Positions 55,147-63,288 of a DNA stretch of 64,000 bases are shown here, piece after piece (the stretch's first letter is position 1; every line of letters begins with the position of its first letter). The notes beneath the pieces are model-generated. The model saw only the letters and a list, made by a program, of their open reading frames with translations, ran no database searches and was not told the DNA's origin. Both the position numbers and the translations under genes were made by a program. Source of the DNA: Rariloculus sp963665575 (lineage in GTDB: Bacteria > Pseudomonadota > Gammaproteobacteria > Steroidobacterales > Rariloculaceae); contig CAXXDW010000006.1 in NCBI GenBank assembly GCA_963665575.2, positions 1,302,001 through 1,366,000 on the forward strand, given 5' to 3'.

Positions 55147-55560
55147 CTAGTCGGCTGCGGGAGCGGTCAATCCCGACGCGTTACCGAAGGTCGTGCCCTC
55201 GGCGTTGATCGCGCCGCGCAGATTGCCGGCGGGCCTGCCGTCCTTCAGAGGATTGGTCTTGATCGTCACGGCGTCGCCAGGCTGCCAGAAGTTCGGCGAG
55301 ATGCCCTCGCGGCGCAGCCGGGGCGGCGCCCCGAGTTCAAATCCCCACTCCGTGTTCGTGCCGTCGTCGTTCGCGACATTGACGTAGAGCCAGGAGTGCG
55401 GATTCAGGTAGTCGAAGCGTGTCACCAGGCCGGTCAGCGTGAGTTCGACCTGGTCGTCGAACATCGCGGCCGAATGGTGGGCGAGCGCGGGCGTCAGTAG
55501 CAGCGCGGCGGCCAGCGCAGCCCCGGCACCTGCAGTCGTTGCGGCAATCGATCGTTTCAT
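55147..55560 (-). CDS. DUF6152-family secreted protein (copy 5)
   Basis: A 137-residue protein with signal peptide (to about residue 27, PALA) and HHSAAMFDDQVELTL directly after it, then GLVTRFDYLNPHSWLYVNV. It is convergent with the membrane protein at 54250 and lies 3' of the carboxylesterase on the same strand, separated by about 90 bases. No partner-family gene is adjacent. Function unknown. Confidence 0.75.
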   Translation of the reverse strand: MKRSIAATTAGAGAALAAALLLTPALAHHSAAMFDDQVELTLTGLVTRFDYLNPHSWLYVNVANDDGTNTEWGFELGAPPRLRREGISPNFWQPGDAVTIKTNPLKDGRPAGNLRGAINAEGTTFGNASGLTAPAAD

Positions 55561-55649
55561 GGTCTCAAGTCTCCTTCCAGAGTCGCCATAGTTGTATTTT
55601 AGCGGTCATTGGCGCCAGCGCCAGCGATTTCCCTGTAGAACCTCCCGAT

Positions 55650-57302
55650 TCAGGTCGCCGCGCTGCGAAGCGCCGCGAGCGCAAGGCGCGCCTCCCGGTT
55701 CGGGTCGTTCGCGACCCTGATCTCGTCACCGAACATCATGGTCGGAAGCTCGGCCGGGTTGAATGCCGGCCAGTGCGGCATGTCCGGGTGATCCGGGTTT
55801 CCGTTGCGTGCGAACGCGGCCCAGGCCGCGCTCATGACGTGACCGAGTTCGTAACGCGCCTGTGACGAGCCCGTCATCGAGGCGCCGATGTCCAGGTTGT
55901 AGAACACGAACGGAATATCGAGCGTGTGGTATGCGCCCATCCGCTTGTTGTGCACGGGGGAGTGCCAGTCGAAGAAGTACAGGTAGCTCGGCGCACCGCC
56001 CTGTTCGTACTTGAGCCGGCCGAGTGTCTGTGCGTCCCAGCGCCGGCTGTTGTCCGATTCGGCCGTGAGCCAGAGCATCTGGTTGCGCTTTTCCGGGTGC
56101 AGCCGCTTGTACAGATCGAGCAGTCTGCGGCCTTCGTCCTCGTCGTTGTTTGCGAGTTCGACGACGAAGTTCCGCAGCATGTCCTCGTCGGACAGCTCGT
56201 AGGGCGGCGGGCCGACCCAGCCGTCCTCGGTTTCCGTGGAGCCCATCATGAACGGGACGTTCGCCGAGTGGGCCGGGGCGGTCGGATCCCACTGGTTGCG
56301 CGGCAGGATGGTGCCGTCGACGACGGGGCCGTTGCCGAGCCCGGCGATCCCGGGTTCGCTGTAATAGGCGTTCTGGATCTGTTCGATCGACATCGTCTGC
56401 AGGCGGTCGAGTTCGTCGTTGCCGAGACCGAGCTTGCCGAGGAAGCGTTCGGTGGCTTCGCTCGCGTCGGATCCCGACATGCCCCGGAAGCGCCAGCCGC
56501 TCTGTGCGATCGAGCGGTGGAACAGGCCTTCGGCGGACGGCATGGCCATGAGCGATGTCGTCTTGCCGCCGCCGCCGGACTGGCCGAATATCGTCACGCG
56601 GTCGGGGTCGCCGCCGAAGTTCTCGATGTTGTCGCGAACCCATTCGAGCGTCGCCACGAGATCCTGGACGCCGACGTTCGTCGACTGCGCCCACTTCTCG
56701 CCGCCGATGTCCGCCAGGTGCAGGAAGCCGAAGATGTTCAGCCGATGGTTGACTGCGACGACGACCACATCTTCCTTTTTGGCCAGATTCGTGCCGTCGT
56801 AGAGCAGGTAGTTGCCGGAACCGGCCGAGAACCCGCCGCCGTGCATCCAGACCATGACGGGCCGCGCGGCATTGTCGAGGGCAGGCGTGAACACATTGAC
56901 CGTGAGGCTGTCCTCGCCCTGCGCGCTCAGCCGGTTGAGCGCCGTGACGACCGGCGCCGGCTCCTCGGCGCCCGGTGCGATGACGGTGTTGTTGCTGATC
57001 TGGAAGTGGTCTTGTACGCCGCTCCAGGACTCCGGAGGCTGCGGCGGCATGAAGCGGTTCGCGCCGGCCGTCGATGCGCCGTAGGGCACGCCCCAGAACT
57101 GCTGCACGCCGTCCTTGATGAGCCCGCGAACCCGGCCGTAGCGCGTCAGTGCGACGTCGCCGACCGTGGTGAGGCGCATGTCCTGGGCGAGGGCGCGCGT
57201 TGCCGCGCTGCCGACGAGAAGTCCGGCGGTCGCCAGTCCCCCGGTCTCGAGAAAGGCGCGCCGGTTCATTTCCGGTCGCTTGTGGAACCGCTCTGTGTAC
57301 AT
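55650..57302 (-). CDS. Carboxylesterase type B, Tat-exported
   Basis: A 550-residue alpha/beta hydrolase. A twin-arginine signal is at residues 13-15 (MNRRAFLETGGLATAGLLVGSAA), so it is secreted folded. The oxyanion hole is VWMHGGGFSAGSGN, and the nucleophile Ser242 is in FGQSGGGGKT, where most type-B esterases have GESAG. The acid/His pair fits GSTETEDGW and AYHTLDIPFVF. Substrates are esters, possibly aryl or sugar esters. ATG 57302 is preceded by GGAGGGG, a strong ribosome site. Confidence 0.88.
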   Translation of the reverse strand: MYTERFHKRPEMNRRAFLETGGLATAGLLVGSAATRALAQDMRLTTVGDVALTRYGRVRGLIKDGVQQFWGVPYGASTAGANRFMPPQPPESWSGVQDHFQISNNTVIAPGAEEPAPVVTALNRLSAQGEDSLTVNVFTPALDNAARPVMVWMHGGGFSAGSGNYLLYDGTNLAKKEDVVVVAVNHRLNIFGFLHLADIGGEKWAQSTNVGVQDLVATLEWVRDNIENFGGDPDRVTIFGQSGGGGKTTSLMAMPSAEGLFHRSIAQSGWRFRGMSGSDASEATERFLGKLGLGNDELDRLQTMSIEQIQNAYYSEPGIAGLGNGPVVDGTILPRNQWDPTAPAHSANVPFMMGSTETEDGWVGPPPYELSDEDMLRNFVVELANNDEDEGRRLLDLYKRLHPEKRNQMLWLTAESDNSRRWDAQTLGRLKYEQGGAPSYLYFFDWHSPVHNKRMGAYHTLDIPFVFYNLDIGASMTGSSQARYELGHVMSAAWAAFARNGNPDHPDMPHWPAFNPAELPTMMFGDEIRVANDPNREARLALAALRSAAT

Positions 57303-57559
57303 CTCTTTCCCCCTCCTTGCAGGCGCCTGAGCTCAGAACGCCGGAACACCGTAATCCGGCGAGCGGCCAAATATACTCTGTTTTCGCCGGCGGGATGGTC
57401 CGCACGGCTGCGATGCGGCTCCGGGCGGCATCGCGACTGCCGGCAGGCAGTTCGCCTCACATTCCCGATATTCTCTTTCCTCGCGCCTTGCCAGCCGGGC
57501 GCCGCGCCGGTCTCGGTGCTCGCGCGACTCTTGCCACGGGCTGCCGAGCGCCGAGCCGG

Positions 57560-58417
57560 TCAATGCGTCATCGCATAGATGACATAGTTGATGCCGAAGC
57601 GATAGGCGGTCGCGGTCATCGGCGCGGGGTAGTGCGCATCGTCGGCGTGCTCCCAGGCGTCGCCCATGTCGATGTTGTGATTGATCGCGACCATGAGGCG
57701 CCCATGATCGTCGTAGATACCGCGCCAGTGCGGCGGGCCTTCCATGCGCTGCCAGCCGAGGTGGCGCTCGCCCGGAATCTGGGTGCGCTCGTCGAGTTCG
57801 AACAGGATGCGCAGCAGCATGTCGTTCTCGGGGATGTCGACGATCGCCCGGCCCGGCAACACGTTCGCCATCACCGCCTGCAGCACGCCCCAGTCGTACT
57901 CGCCATGGAAGTCGTCGACGACGAGAAAGCCGCCGCGCAGCAGGTACTCGCGCAACCGCCCGGTTTCCTCGATCGACGGGTTCCAGTTGCCCTGGCCGAT
58001 CTGCTGCACGAAGAGCCAGGGGTAATCGAAGATGCTGTCGTCGAAAGCCTGCACGTGCGCGCTGTCCTCGGACGTCTCGATGCGCGTCATGCGCGTCACG
58101 GCCGGCAGGAAGTGGATCTCCGCGTACGGATAGTCGATGGCCCACCAGGTATTGCAAAAGCCGCGCGAGCCCGCGCAGCCGCGCGTGTTGTAGGCGAGCC
58201 GGGCCATATGGAACTCGGCCTCGGGCAGGCTGACGGGATTCGGCTGCGCCTGCCGGAACCTGCCGCCACGGCCGCCGAACTGGCCGTACACCGTACTGGC
58301 GAGCAGGCCCGCGATGGCGGCCAGCGTGACGATCGCGGCGAAGCGCCGGGAACCCGCGCGCCGGGCAGCGGAAGGTAAGCGAATGGACGACTCCCGTTTC
58401 ACGCCGTAACTGTACAT
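57560..58417 (-). CDS. DUF4159-domain protein
   Basis: A 285-residue protein with an N-terminal hydrophobic segment (about residues 28-45) and then a DUF4159 domain. Shown by YPYAEIHFLPAVTRMTRIE, LLRGGFLVVDDFHGEYDW and the late HNIDMGDAWEHADDAHYP. Members are exported or membrane-anchored and occur near aerotolerance or MoxR-type operons; their reaction is not known to me. It starts at 58417, just below a hexanucleotide repeat. It lies on the same strand as the carboxylesterase, about 260 bases ahead of it. Confidence 0.8.
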   Translation of the reverse strand: MYSYGVKRESSIRLPSAARRAGSRRFAAIVTLAAIAGLLASTVYGQFGGRGGRFRQAQPNPVSLPEAEFHMARLAYNTRGCAGSRGFCNTWWAIDYPYAEIHFLPAVTRMTRIETSEDSAHVQAFDDSIFDYPWLFVQQIGQGNWNPSIEETGRLREYLLRGGFLVVDDFHGEYDWGVLQAVMANVLPGRAIVDIPENDMLLRILFELDERTQIPGERHLGWQRMEGPPHWRGIYDDHGRLMVAINHNIDMGDAWEHADDAHYPAPMTATAYRFGINYVIYAMTH

Positions 58418-58451
58418 TGGGGTGCCGGAAATTGCAGGCTGTCAGTGTGTT

Positions 58452-58499
58452 TGCGACTGCGACTGCGACTGCGACTGCGACTGCGACTGCGACTGCGAC
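58452..58499. repeat. Hexanucleotide tandem repeat, eight copies
   Basis: Eight perfect copies of TGCGAC lie in the gap between the divergent DUF4159 gene (start 58417) and the XRE regulator (start 58649). Length change by slippage would alter spacing to upstream sites of either gene. Frames through it are repetitive and not proteins. Confidence 0.95.
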
Positions 58500-58613
58500 T
58501 GGAACAGCGATCTGCAAACCGGATCGACGCCGCCGCGTGCAGTCGCGTTTTCGATGCGTCGAAGGTTCCGCGAAAGACGGCATCGATTCGAAACGGATGA
58601 AGTCTCGGCGGAG

Positions 58614-58642
58614 TTGACAGACCGCAGAGTGTGTACTATATA
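58614..58642 (+). promoter_or_regulatory. Near-consensus sigma-70 promoter of a leaderless gene
   Basis: TTGACA at 58614-58619, a 17-base spacer, then TATATA at 58637-58642. Expected transcription start six or seven bases downstream is at about 58649, the A of the XRE start codon. No ribosome site exists between promoter and ATG, so the mRNA is probably leaderless. Confidence 0.8.
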
Positions 58643-58648
58643 TGACAC

Positions 58649-59002
58649 ATGACTCATTTCGGCAATAATGTACGCGCAATCCGGGAGGAGCTGCGTCGGG
58701 ATGACCGCAGGTTTTCCTTGCGCCAGGTCGCTTTTCGCGTCGGGGTCGAACCCGCCTACCTGAGCAAGGTCGAGCGAGGCGACGTCGCCCCGCCTTCCGA
58801 GGCCACCACCGTCAGGCTCGCTCGGGAACTGGGCGAGGATCCGGATGTGCTGCTGGCCATGGCCGGCAAGGTCTCTGGAGATCTGCAGCAGATCATCCGG
58901 AAGCGGCCCAGACTTTTCGCCGATCTGATCAGGCAACTCAGGCAGGCACCGGACGACGCCATTCTCCGAGTCGTTCGCGAGGTGCGCGACGGAGAGTGGT
59001 AG
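58649..59002 (+). CDS. XRE-family transcriptional regulator
   Basis: A 117-residue helix-turn-helix protein. The DNA-binding unit is at about residues 8-60 (FSLRQVAFRVGVEPAYLSKVERGDVAPPSE), with the AYLSKVERG core of the phage-repressor fold. The remaining 50 residues (RKRPRLFADLIRQLRQAPDDAILRVVREVRDG) form helices that may dimerise. It probably binds near its own start, which would make it self-regulating. Its stop is 11 bases before the next gene. Confidence 0.85.
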   Translation: MTHFGNNVRAIREELRRDDRRFSLRQVAFRVGVEPAYLSKVERGDVAPPSEATTVRLARELGEDPDVLLAMAGKVSGDLQQIIRKRPRLFADLIRQLRQAPDDAILRVVREVRDGEW

Positions 59003-59013
59003 GGAGCACGGCA

Positions 59014-60018
59014 ATGATCATCCTTGAAAACGACACGCTCGACTTCCGGTTTCCGGACGTTCACGCAGACGCACGCTGCTCGATCGGGTTTCAGCGCACC
59101 TTGCGCATTCCCGACGACGATACGGACTATCCGCTGCCTCCGGGCCTGAGCCCGTTCCCGCTGCGACACCTGGACGACCATGCAGCGCGTCTTCCCGACG
59201 CCTGGCGTCGCCGCGGCGGTGTGATCGTGCCGATGCACCAGGCCGAAGCCATGTGGATCGACTTCGGTTCAGAGTGCGGCTACCCGTTTGCGGTGAAGAT
59301 CGCGACCGGAAAGATCTGTGCGCTGACCGGCGACACCTGGGTCAATCACCTGAACCGCGACCCGCAGGACTACGTCGTGCTCCCGGAACAGCCGTGGCTT
59401 GACGGCTACTGTGTCGAGCGGGGTGTCATTCGCCAGTTCGTCGCCATGCCCCTCGGCGAGGGCTACACGGTAGAGGAGCAACTTACCGGCGCGGCGGCAC
59501 ACGGGGGCTTGCAGATCCTGGCTTACCCGATGAAGGCCGAACGATATGAAGCGCTATTGCAAGAGCAATCGTCCATGCACGACTTCGATCGTGTGGAGGC
59601 GCCCCGCGCGGATATGGGACTCGCACCCGGCGGCCGAATGAGACAGGAGATCTATGACGATCCTTACAGTCTGGACGCCTGGGACCAACGGCACTCCAGC
59701 CGCTGTTTCATCGCCGTCGCGAATTCCATGCAGTGGATGGCCATGACCGGGGAACCGCCGCCGCTCAGTCCACCCACGGCCAGGACGTACACCGACATGG
59801 GACTCCCGTGGTTCGAGTACTACGGCGGCGATGCCGGGGCCGTGGCCGGCGCCGAGAAGTTCAAGATGATTTCAAGCGTCGCAAAGGTTGCCGGGGCAAA
59901 AGGCAATGCGCCATTCGCGGACAACGAAACCATTGACGCAAGCCACACCATCAAGCTGGGCCGCCGAGGCGCGCGACAGGTTCGCGAAGGCGCGTTCATG
60001 GAGGGCGCGGGTCGTTGA
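59014..60018 (+). CDS. Conserved protein of unknown function paired with XRE regulator
   Basis: A 334-residue soluble protein without signal peptide. I recognise it as a conserved family often found near XRE-type regulators, from MIILENDTLDFRFPDVHADARC, FAVKIATGKICALTGDTWVN, PEQPWLDGYCVERGVIRQFVAMPLG and the GGLQILAYPMK segment, but no function is known to me. ATG 59014 follows a GGGAGCACGG site and is 11 bases after the regulator, so the two are one operon under a leaderless promoter. Residues 210-330 are less conserved in appearance. Confidence 0.7.
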   Translation: MIILENDTLDFRFPDVHADARCSIGFQRTLRIPDDDTDYPLPPGLSPFPLRHLDDHAARLPDAWRRRGGVIVPMHQAEAMWIDFGSECGYPFAVKIATGKICALTGDTWVNHLNRDPQDYVVLPEQPWLDGYCVERGVIRQFVAMPLGEGYTVEEQLTGAAAHGGLQILAYPMKAERYEALLQEQSSMHDFDRVEAPRADMGLAPGGRMRQEIYDDPYSLDAWDQRHSSRCFIAVANSMQWMAMTGEPPPLSPPTARTYTDMGLPWFEYYGGDAGAVAGAEKFKMISSVAKVAGAKGNAPFADNETIDASHTIKLGRRGARQVREGAFMEGAGR

Positions 60019-60319
60019 GGCCATGGGAGGTCGATGAGACCGCCGGAACGGAACAGTGGAATCGTCGCGGTCGACGGGCTCAGACACATGGCCGAACAGT
60101 TTCTCGCGCATCGGTCGGCGTCTGCCGGCGCTGGGTCGGATCACTACCAGGTGGTGGTCCACATTGCTCATGACGCACTTGGGGACGCGACCACGGCAGC
60201 TTCGGACGACTCCGCACGCTGTGGCCGGCCGCTCGGCGGGGCCGAGCTCGAATGCGGTCGCGACAAACCTGTCGTGCCCGAAGTTGGGGATGTACTACGC
60301 GTGATGGCGCCGGGAAACG
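60019..60319. other. Convergent intergenic gap
   Basis: Three hundred bases between two converging genes. A plus-strand open frame from 60034 overlaps the decarboxylase end but lacks any recognisable domain or ribosome site. I see no gene, terminator or repeat I can support. Confidence 0.4.
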
Positions 60320-61303
60320 CTACTCCAGGTCGAGTCCGAACAGCCGGATCGCGTTCCTTCGGCCGATTCTCAGGCGCTTTTCCTCGGTGATCACCTCGGT
60401 CGAGTCGTACCAGTCTGCGGCGTCGTCCATGGTTTCGAACGGGTAGTCGGCGCTGAAGTAGATCTTGTCGTGGTCGATCGTGTCGAGCGTGCAGCGAAAC
60501 GCCGCATCGTCGAAGTTGCCGCTCGTCGTCAGGTGAAAGTGCTCGCGGAAACAGTCGCCGAGCGGTCGCTCGCCGCGGTAGCCGCGGCGCGAGAAGGCCA
60601 TGCGGGCGTCGATCCGCCACAGGCCGAACGGGATGTTCTCGCCGAGGTGACCGACGCAGACGCGCAGATTCGGGTAGTCGTCGAACATGCCCGACCCGCA
60701 CAGGCGAAGCGCGTGGATCGAGGTTTCCACGGCGAAGCCCCAGGGCGAGCTCATGAGCCAGGGATGCCCTTCGTAGATCGGCGCCCGCGAGGGGATCTGC
60801 ATGCGCGGGTGCAGGTAGAACGGTACGTCGAGCGCCGCGACCGTCGCCCAGAAGCTCCGGTACTCCGGCAGATCGAAATACCTGACGTTGCCGGCATCGC
60901 CGACCTGTTGAAATCCGTTGACCATGCAGCCCTTGAAGCCGAGTTCCCTGACGCAGCGGGTGAGTTCTCCGGCAGCGGCGTCGGGGTCGTGCATGGGCAG
61001 TGCGGCGAGTGCGGCGTAGCGCTCAGGATGCGCGGTGACCGCTTCGGCCATGCGGTCGTTGCCCTTTCGCGCGACGGCCATGGCCTCGTGCGCGTCAAGG
61101 ATTTTTTGCACGCCGGGGGCGTTGAGCGACAGGATTGCAAGCTCGATACCGGACCGGTCCATCTGCTCGAGGCGTTCGGTGCCAAGGTCGAGGATCCGTC
61201 GCATGAAATCGTCCCACTGGCCGGAGTCGCCGGCGAAGGCGCGCGTATCCTCGAGTGTCTCCTCGATCGCAAAGTGTTCTTCGAACGCAATCTTGCCTTG
61301 CAT
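60320..61303 (-). CDS. Gamma-resorcylate decarboxylase-like amidohydrolase
   Basis: A 327-residue metal-dependent decarboxylase of the amidohydrolase superfamily, very similar in pattern to 2,6-dihydroxybenzoate decarboxylase. Metal ligands are visible as Glu8 and His10 (IAFEEH), His165 (PFYLHPR) and Asp286 (FSADYPFE), with His219 in GHLGENIPFGLWRID. It reversibly removes CO2 from a hydroxybenzoate. A GGGGGAG site precedes ATG 61303. It is divergent from the selenoprotein gene at 61529. Exact substrate (resorcylate, salicylate or another acid) is not decided by sequence. Confidence 0.85.
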   Translation of the reverse strand: MQGKIAFEEHFAIEETLEDTRAFAGDSGQWDDFMRRILDLGTERLEQMDRSGIELAILSLNAPGVQKILDAHEAMAVARKGNDRMAEAVTAHPERYAALAALPMHDPDAAAGELTRCVRELGFKGCMVNGFQQVGDAGNVRYFDLPEYRSFWATVAALDVPFYLHPRMQIPSRAPIYEGHPWLMSSPWGFAVETSIHALRLCGSGMFDDYPNLRVCVGHLGENIPFGLWRIDARMAFSRRGYRGERPLGDCFREHFHLTTSGNFDDAAFRCTLDTIDHDKIYFSADYPFETMDDAADWYDSTEVITEEKRLRIGRRNAIRLFGLDLE

Positions 61304-61528
61304 CTCTCCCCCGTTTCGGCTGATTTCGCCCCGTCGTTGCACGGGCTTGCGCGCCAGCCGTTCACGCCGCACTGCGGCGTCGCCGGTTCCAAACGGCGCG
61401 TAACCTTATCACGCTTGCCTGCGGACGGTCGGCGGACCTTCGGCGCTCGCGGCCGGGGGCCGGTTTTCGCTATCCTTCCGCCTCCGCAGCACCGATCTCC
61501 CGGCTCGCGACCGAAGGAAAACAGCACC

Positions 61529-63160
61529 ATGAACCGTAAGCTCGCCGTTCACGACCCGCGCGGCTACCCGCCAAGGGTCACTGGCAAGCGCCTCGCGCCG
61601 CGCCTTGAAAGCCTGAGTGGCAAGGTCGTCTACCTCGTCGACTGCCTCTTCGACAACTCCGACGTGTTCGTCGGGCAGCTCAGGGACTGGCTCGGCGAAC
61701 GCTTCGCATCGGCCGATCTCAGGCTCATCAAGCCGCGCGAGAGCTGGGTCGACGACCCGGACATGCGCGCGCGCATCGAGGCCGACGGCGACGCCGCGAT
61801 CCTCGGCGTCGGGCTTTGAAGCACCTGCAGCCCGACGGTCGTCGGGCTTGCGATGGCACTGGAGCAGGGCGGCGTTCCGACCGTCGCCGTGCACACGAAC
61901 GTCTTCGCGCGGCTCGCGCAATCGGTCGCGCGCGCGAACGGCATGCCGACGACGCGGCAGGCTTTCGTGCCTCAGCCGGTCGTCGGCAAGTCCGCGGCCG
62001 AGCTGCGCGCCTACATCGACGGCGACGACCCGGTGCACGGGCGGCCGTTCGCGCAGGAGCTCATCTCCGGGCTCACGGACCCGCTCGACGATGCGGACAT
62101 GACGGGCCTCTCCTTCGAGCGGTCCACACCGCGCCTGCTCGAACCTGACAGCGAAGATCGCCTGCACGCGCTTTTCGCCGAAAGCGGCTGGACCGACCAT
62201 CTGCCGATCGTGCTGCCGACGGAAGAACGTGTCGCGGCGATGCTCGCCCGCACGAGCCGTGCGCCCGACGAGACCGTCGGGCGCCTCCGGCCGACCTTCT
62301 ATCGCGAATCCTGGGAGTTCACCGTCGAGAAGGTGGCGGTCAACGCGGTCATGGCCGGCGCGCGGCCGGAGTATCTGCCCGTGATACTCGCGATGGCCGC
62401 AAGCGGCCAGTCGGGCCGCTCGAGTTCCACGACATCGCAGGCGACCGTGGCGCTCGTCAACGGTCCGATTCGCGACGAGATCGGCATGAACTACGGTGTC
62501 GGCGCCATGGGCCCCTACAGCCACGCCAACGCGTCAATTGGCCGCGCCTACGGCTTGTTGTCGCAGAACCTGCAGGGCGGCTCGGTGCCGCACGAGTCCT
62601 ACATGGGATCGCAGGGCAATTTCCTGAGCTACAACGCGACCTTCGCCGAGAACGAAGCGGCGAGCCCCTGGGAACCGTTTCACGTCCAGCACGGCCACTC
62701 GCCCGACGAGAGCGCGGTGAGCCTGTTTCTCGGCGGCTGGTACACGGTGTTCGGCGGCGGGCCGCGCGAAACCTGGGAGCAGAAGTTCAAGCGCTCGCTG
62801 CAGGCCTGCGACCCGTACACCGGGCCGATCATTGCGCTCGACCCGATCGTCGCGAAAGACTTCGTCAAGCTCGGATTCGACAGGAAGCAGAAACTCATCG
62901 ACTGGTGCGTCGAGCATGCCCGTCTGCCGGCGCGGGAGTTCTGGGACAATCAATGGGTGCAGACGCTGCTGCACCCGCGCGCCGTCGCCGGAATCGAGCC
63001 TTACGCGACGATGCTCGCGGCGGACCCCGACGAGGAGATCCGCATATTTCGGCCCGAGGACATCCACGTTGTCGTGGTCGGGGGCGAGACGGGCGCGGTG
63101 TGGAAAATGCTCGGCGGCGGACCGCGCCGCGTAACCGTGAAGGTGGACGACTGGCGCTAG
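61529..63160 (+). CDS. UGSC-family selenoprotein with in-frame TGA (Sec97)
   Basis: A 543-residue protein read through one TGA at 61817-61819, in frame with both flanking segments. The N-terminal part (about residues 28-130) has VVYLVDCLFDNSDVFVG, then ILGVGL-U-STC with Sec97 and Cys100 (UxxC redox motif), then GLAMALEQGGVPTVAVHT, as in UGSC-family (seleno)proteins. The C-terminal part (about residues 205-543) is a separate conserved domain with AESGWTDHLPIVLPTEERVAAML and VEKVAVNAVMAGARPEYLPVIL. A SECIS-like hairpin directly follows the TGA. Ribosome site AAGGA lies before ATG 61529. The motif here is USTC rather than UGSC. A thiol-redox role is likely; the substrate is unknown. A broken gene is the alternative, but no frameshift is needed. 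Confidence 0.88.
61817..61848 (+). promoter_or_regulatory. Selenocysteine TGA and bacterial SECIS hairpin
   Basis: TGA at 61817-61819 is followed, after 10 bases, by the stem GCCCGAC (61830-61836), loop GGTC (61837-61840) and stem GTCGGGC (61841-61847), extended by an A-U pair. In E. coli fdhF the SECIS apical loop also contains GGUC, 18 bases after the UGA; here the distance is 17. This element recruits SelB and Sec-tRNA. It also codes for amino acids, so it is under double constraint. Confidence 0.85.
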
Positions 63161-63288
63161 CGCGCAGATCTCGCCAAGCCGCGCTTCACCATGGAACATT
63201 GCGCATGAGTTTCAGGAATTTGAGAGACAGTCAGGGGTATCGCGCCGGCTCGGGCTGAACTCAGGGAACGCGCTGCGTAGGGAAACAC

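Noticed and set aside
58417..58617. Small proteins with Ala-Thr or Cys-Asp repeats
   Set aside because: They are translations of the TGCGAC tandem repeat in different frames, with no ribosome site.
60034..60390. 118-codon open frame between the XRE partner gene and the decarboxylase
   Set aside because: It overlaps the decarboxylase end on the other strand and has no recognisable domain or ribosome site.
61529..61852. A frameshifted or truncated pseudogene followed by a separate gene at 61853
   Set aside because: Both parts are in one frame, with only TGA between them. Conserved sequence crosses the TGA, a SECIS-like hairpin follows and the Sec position is a known redox motif.
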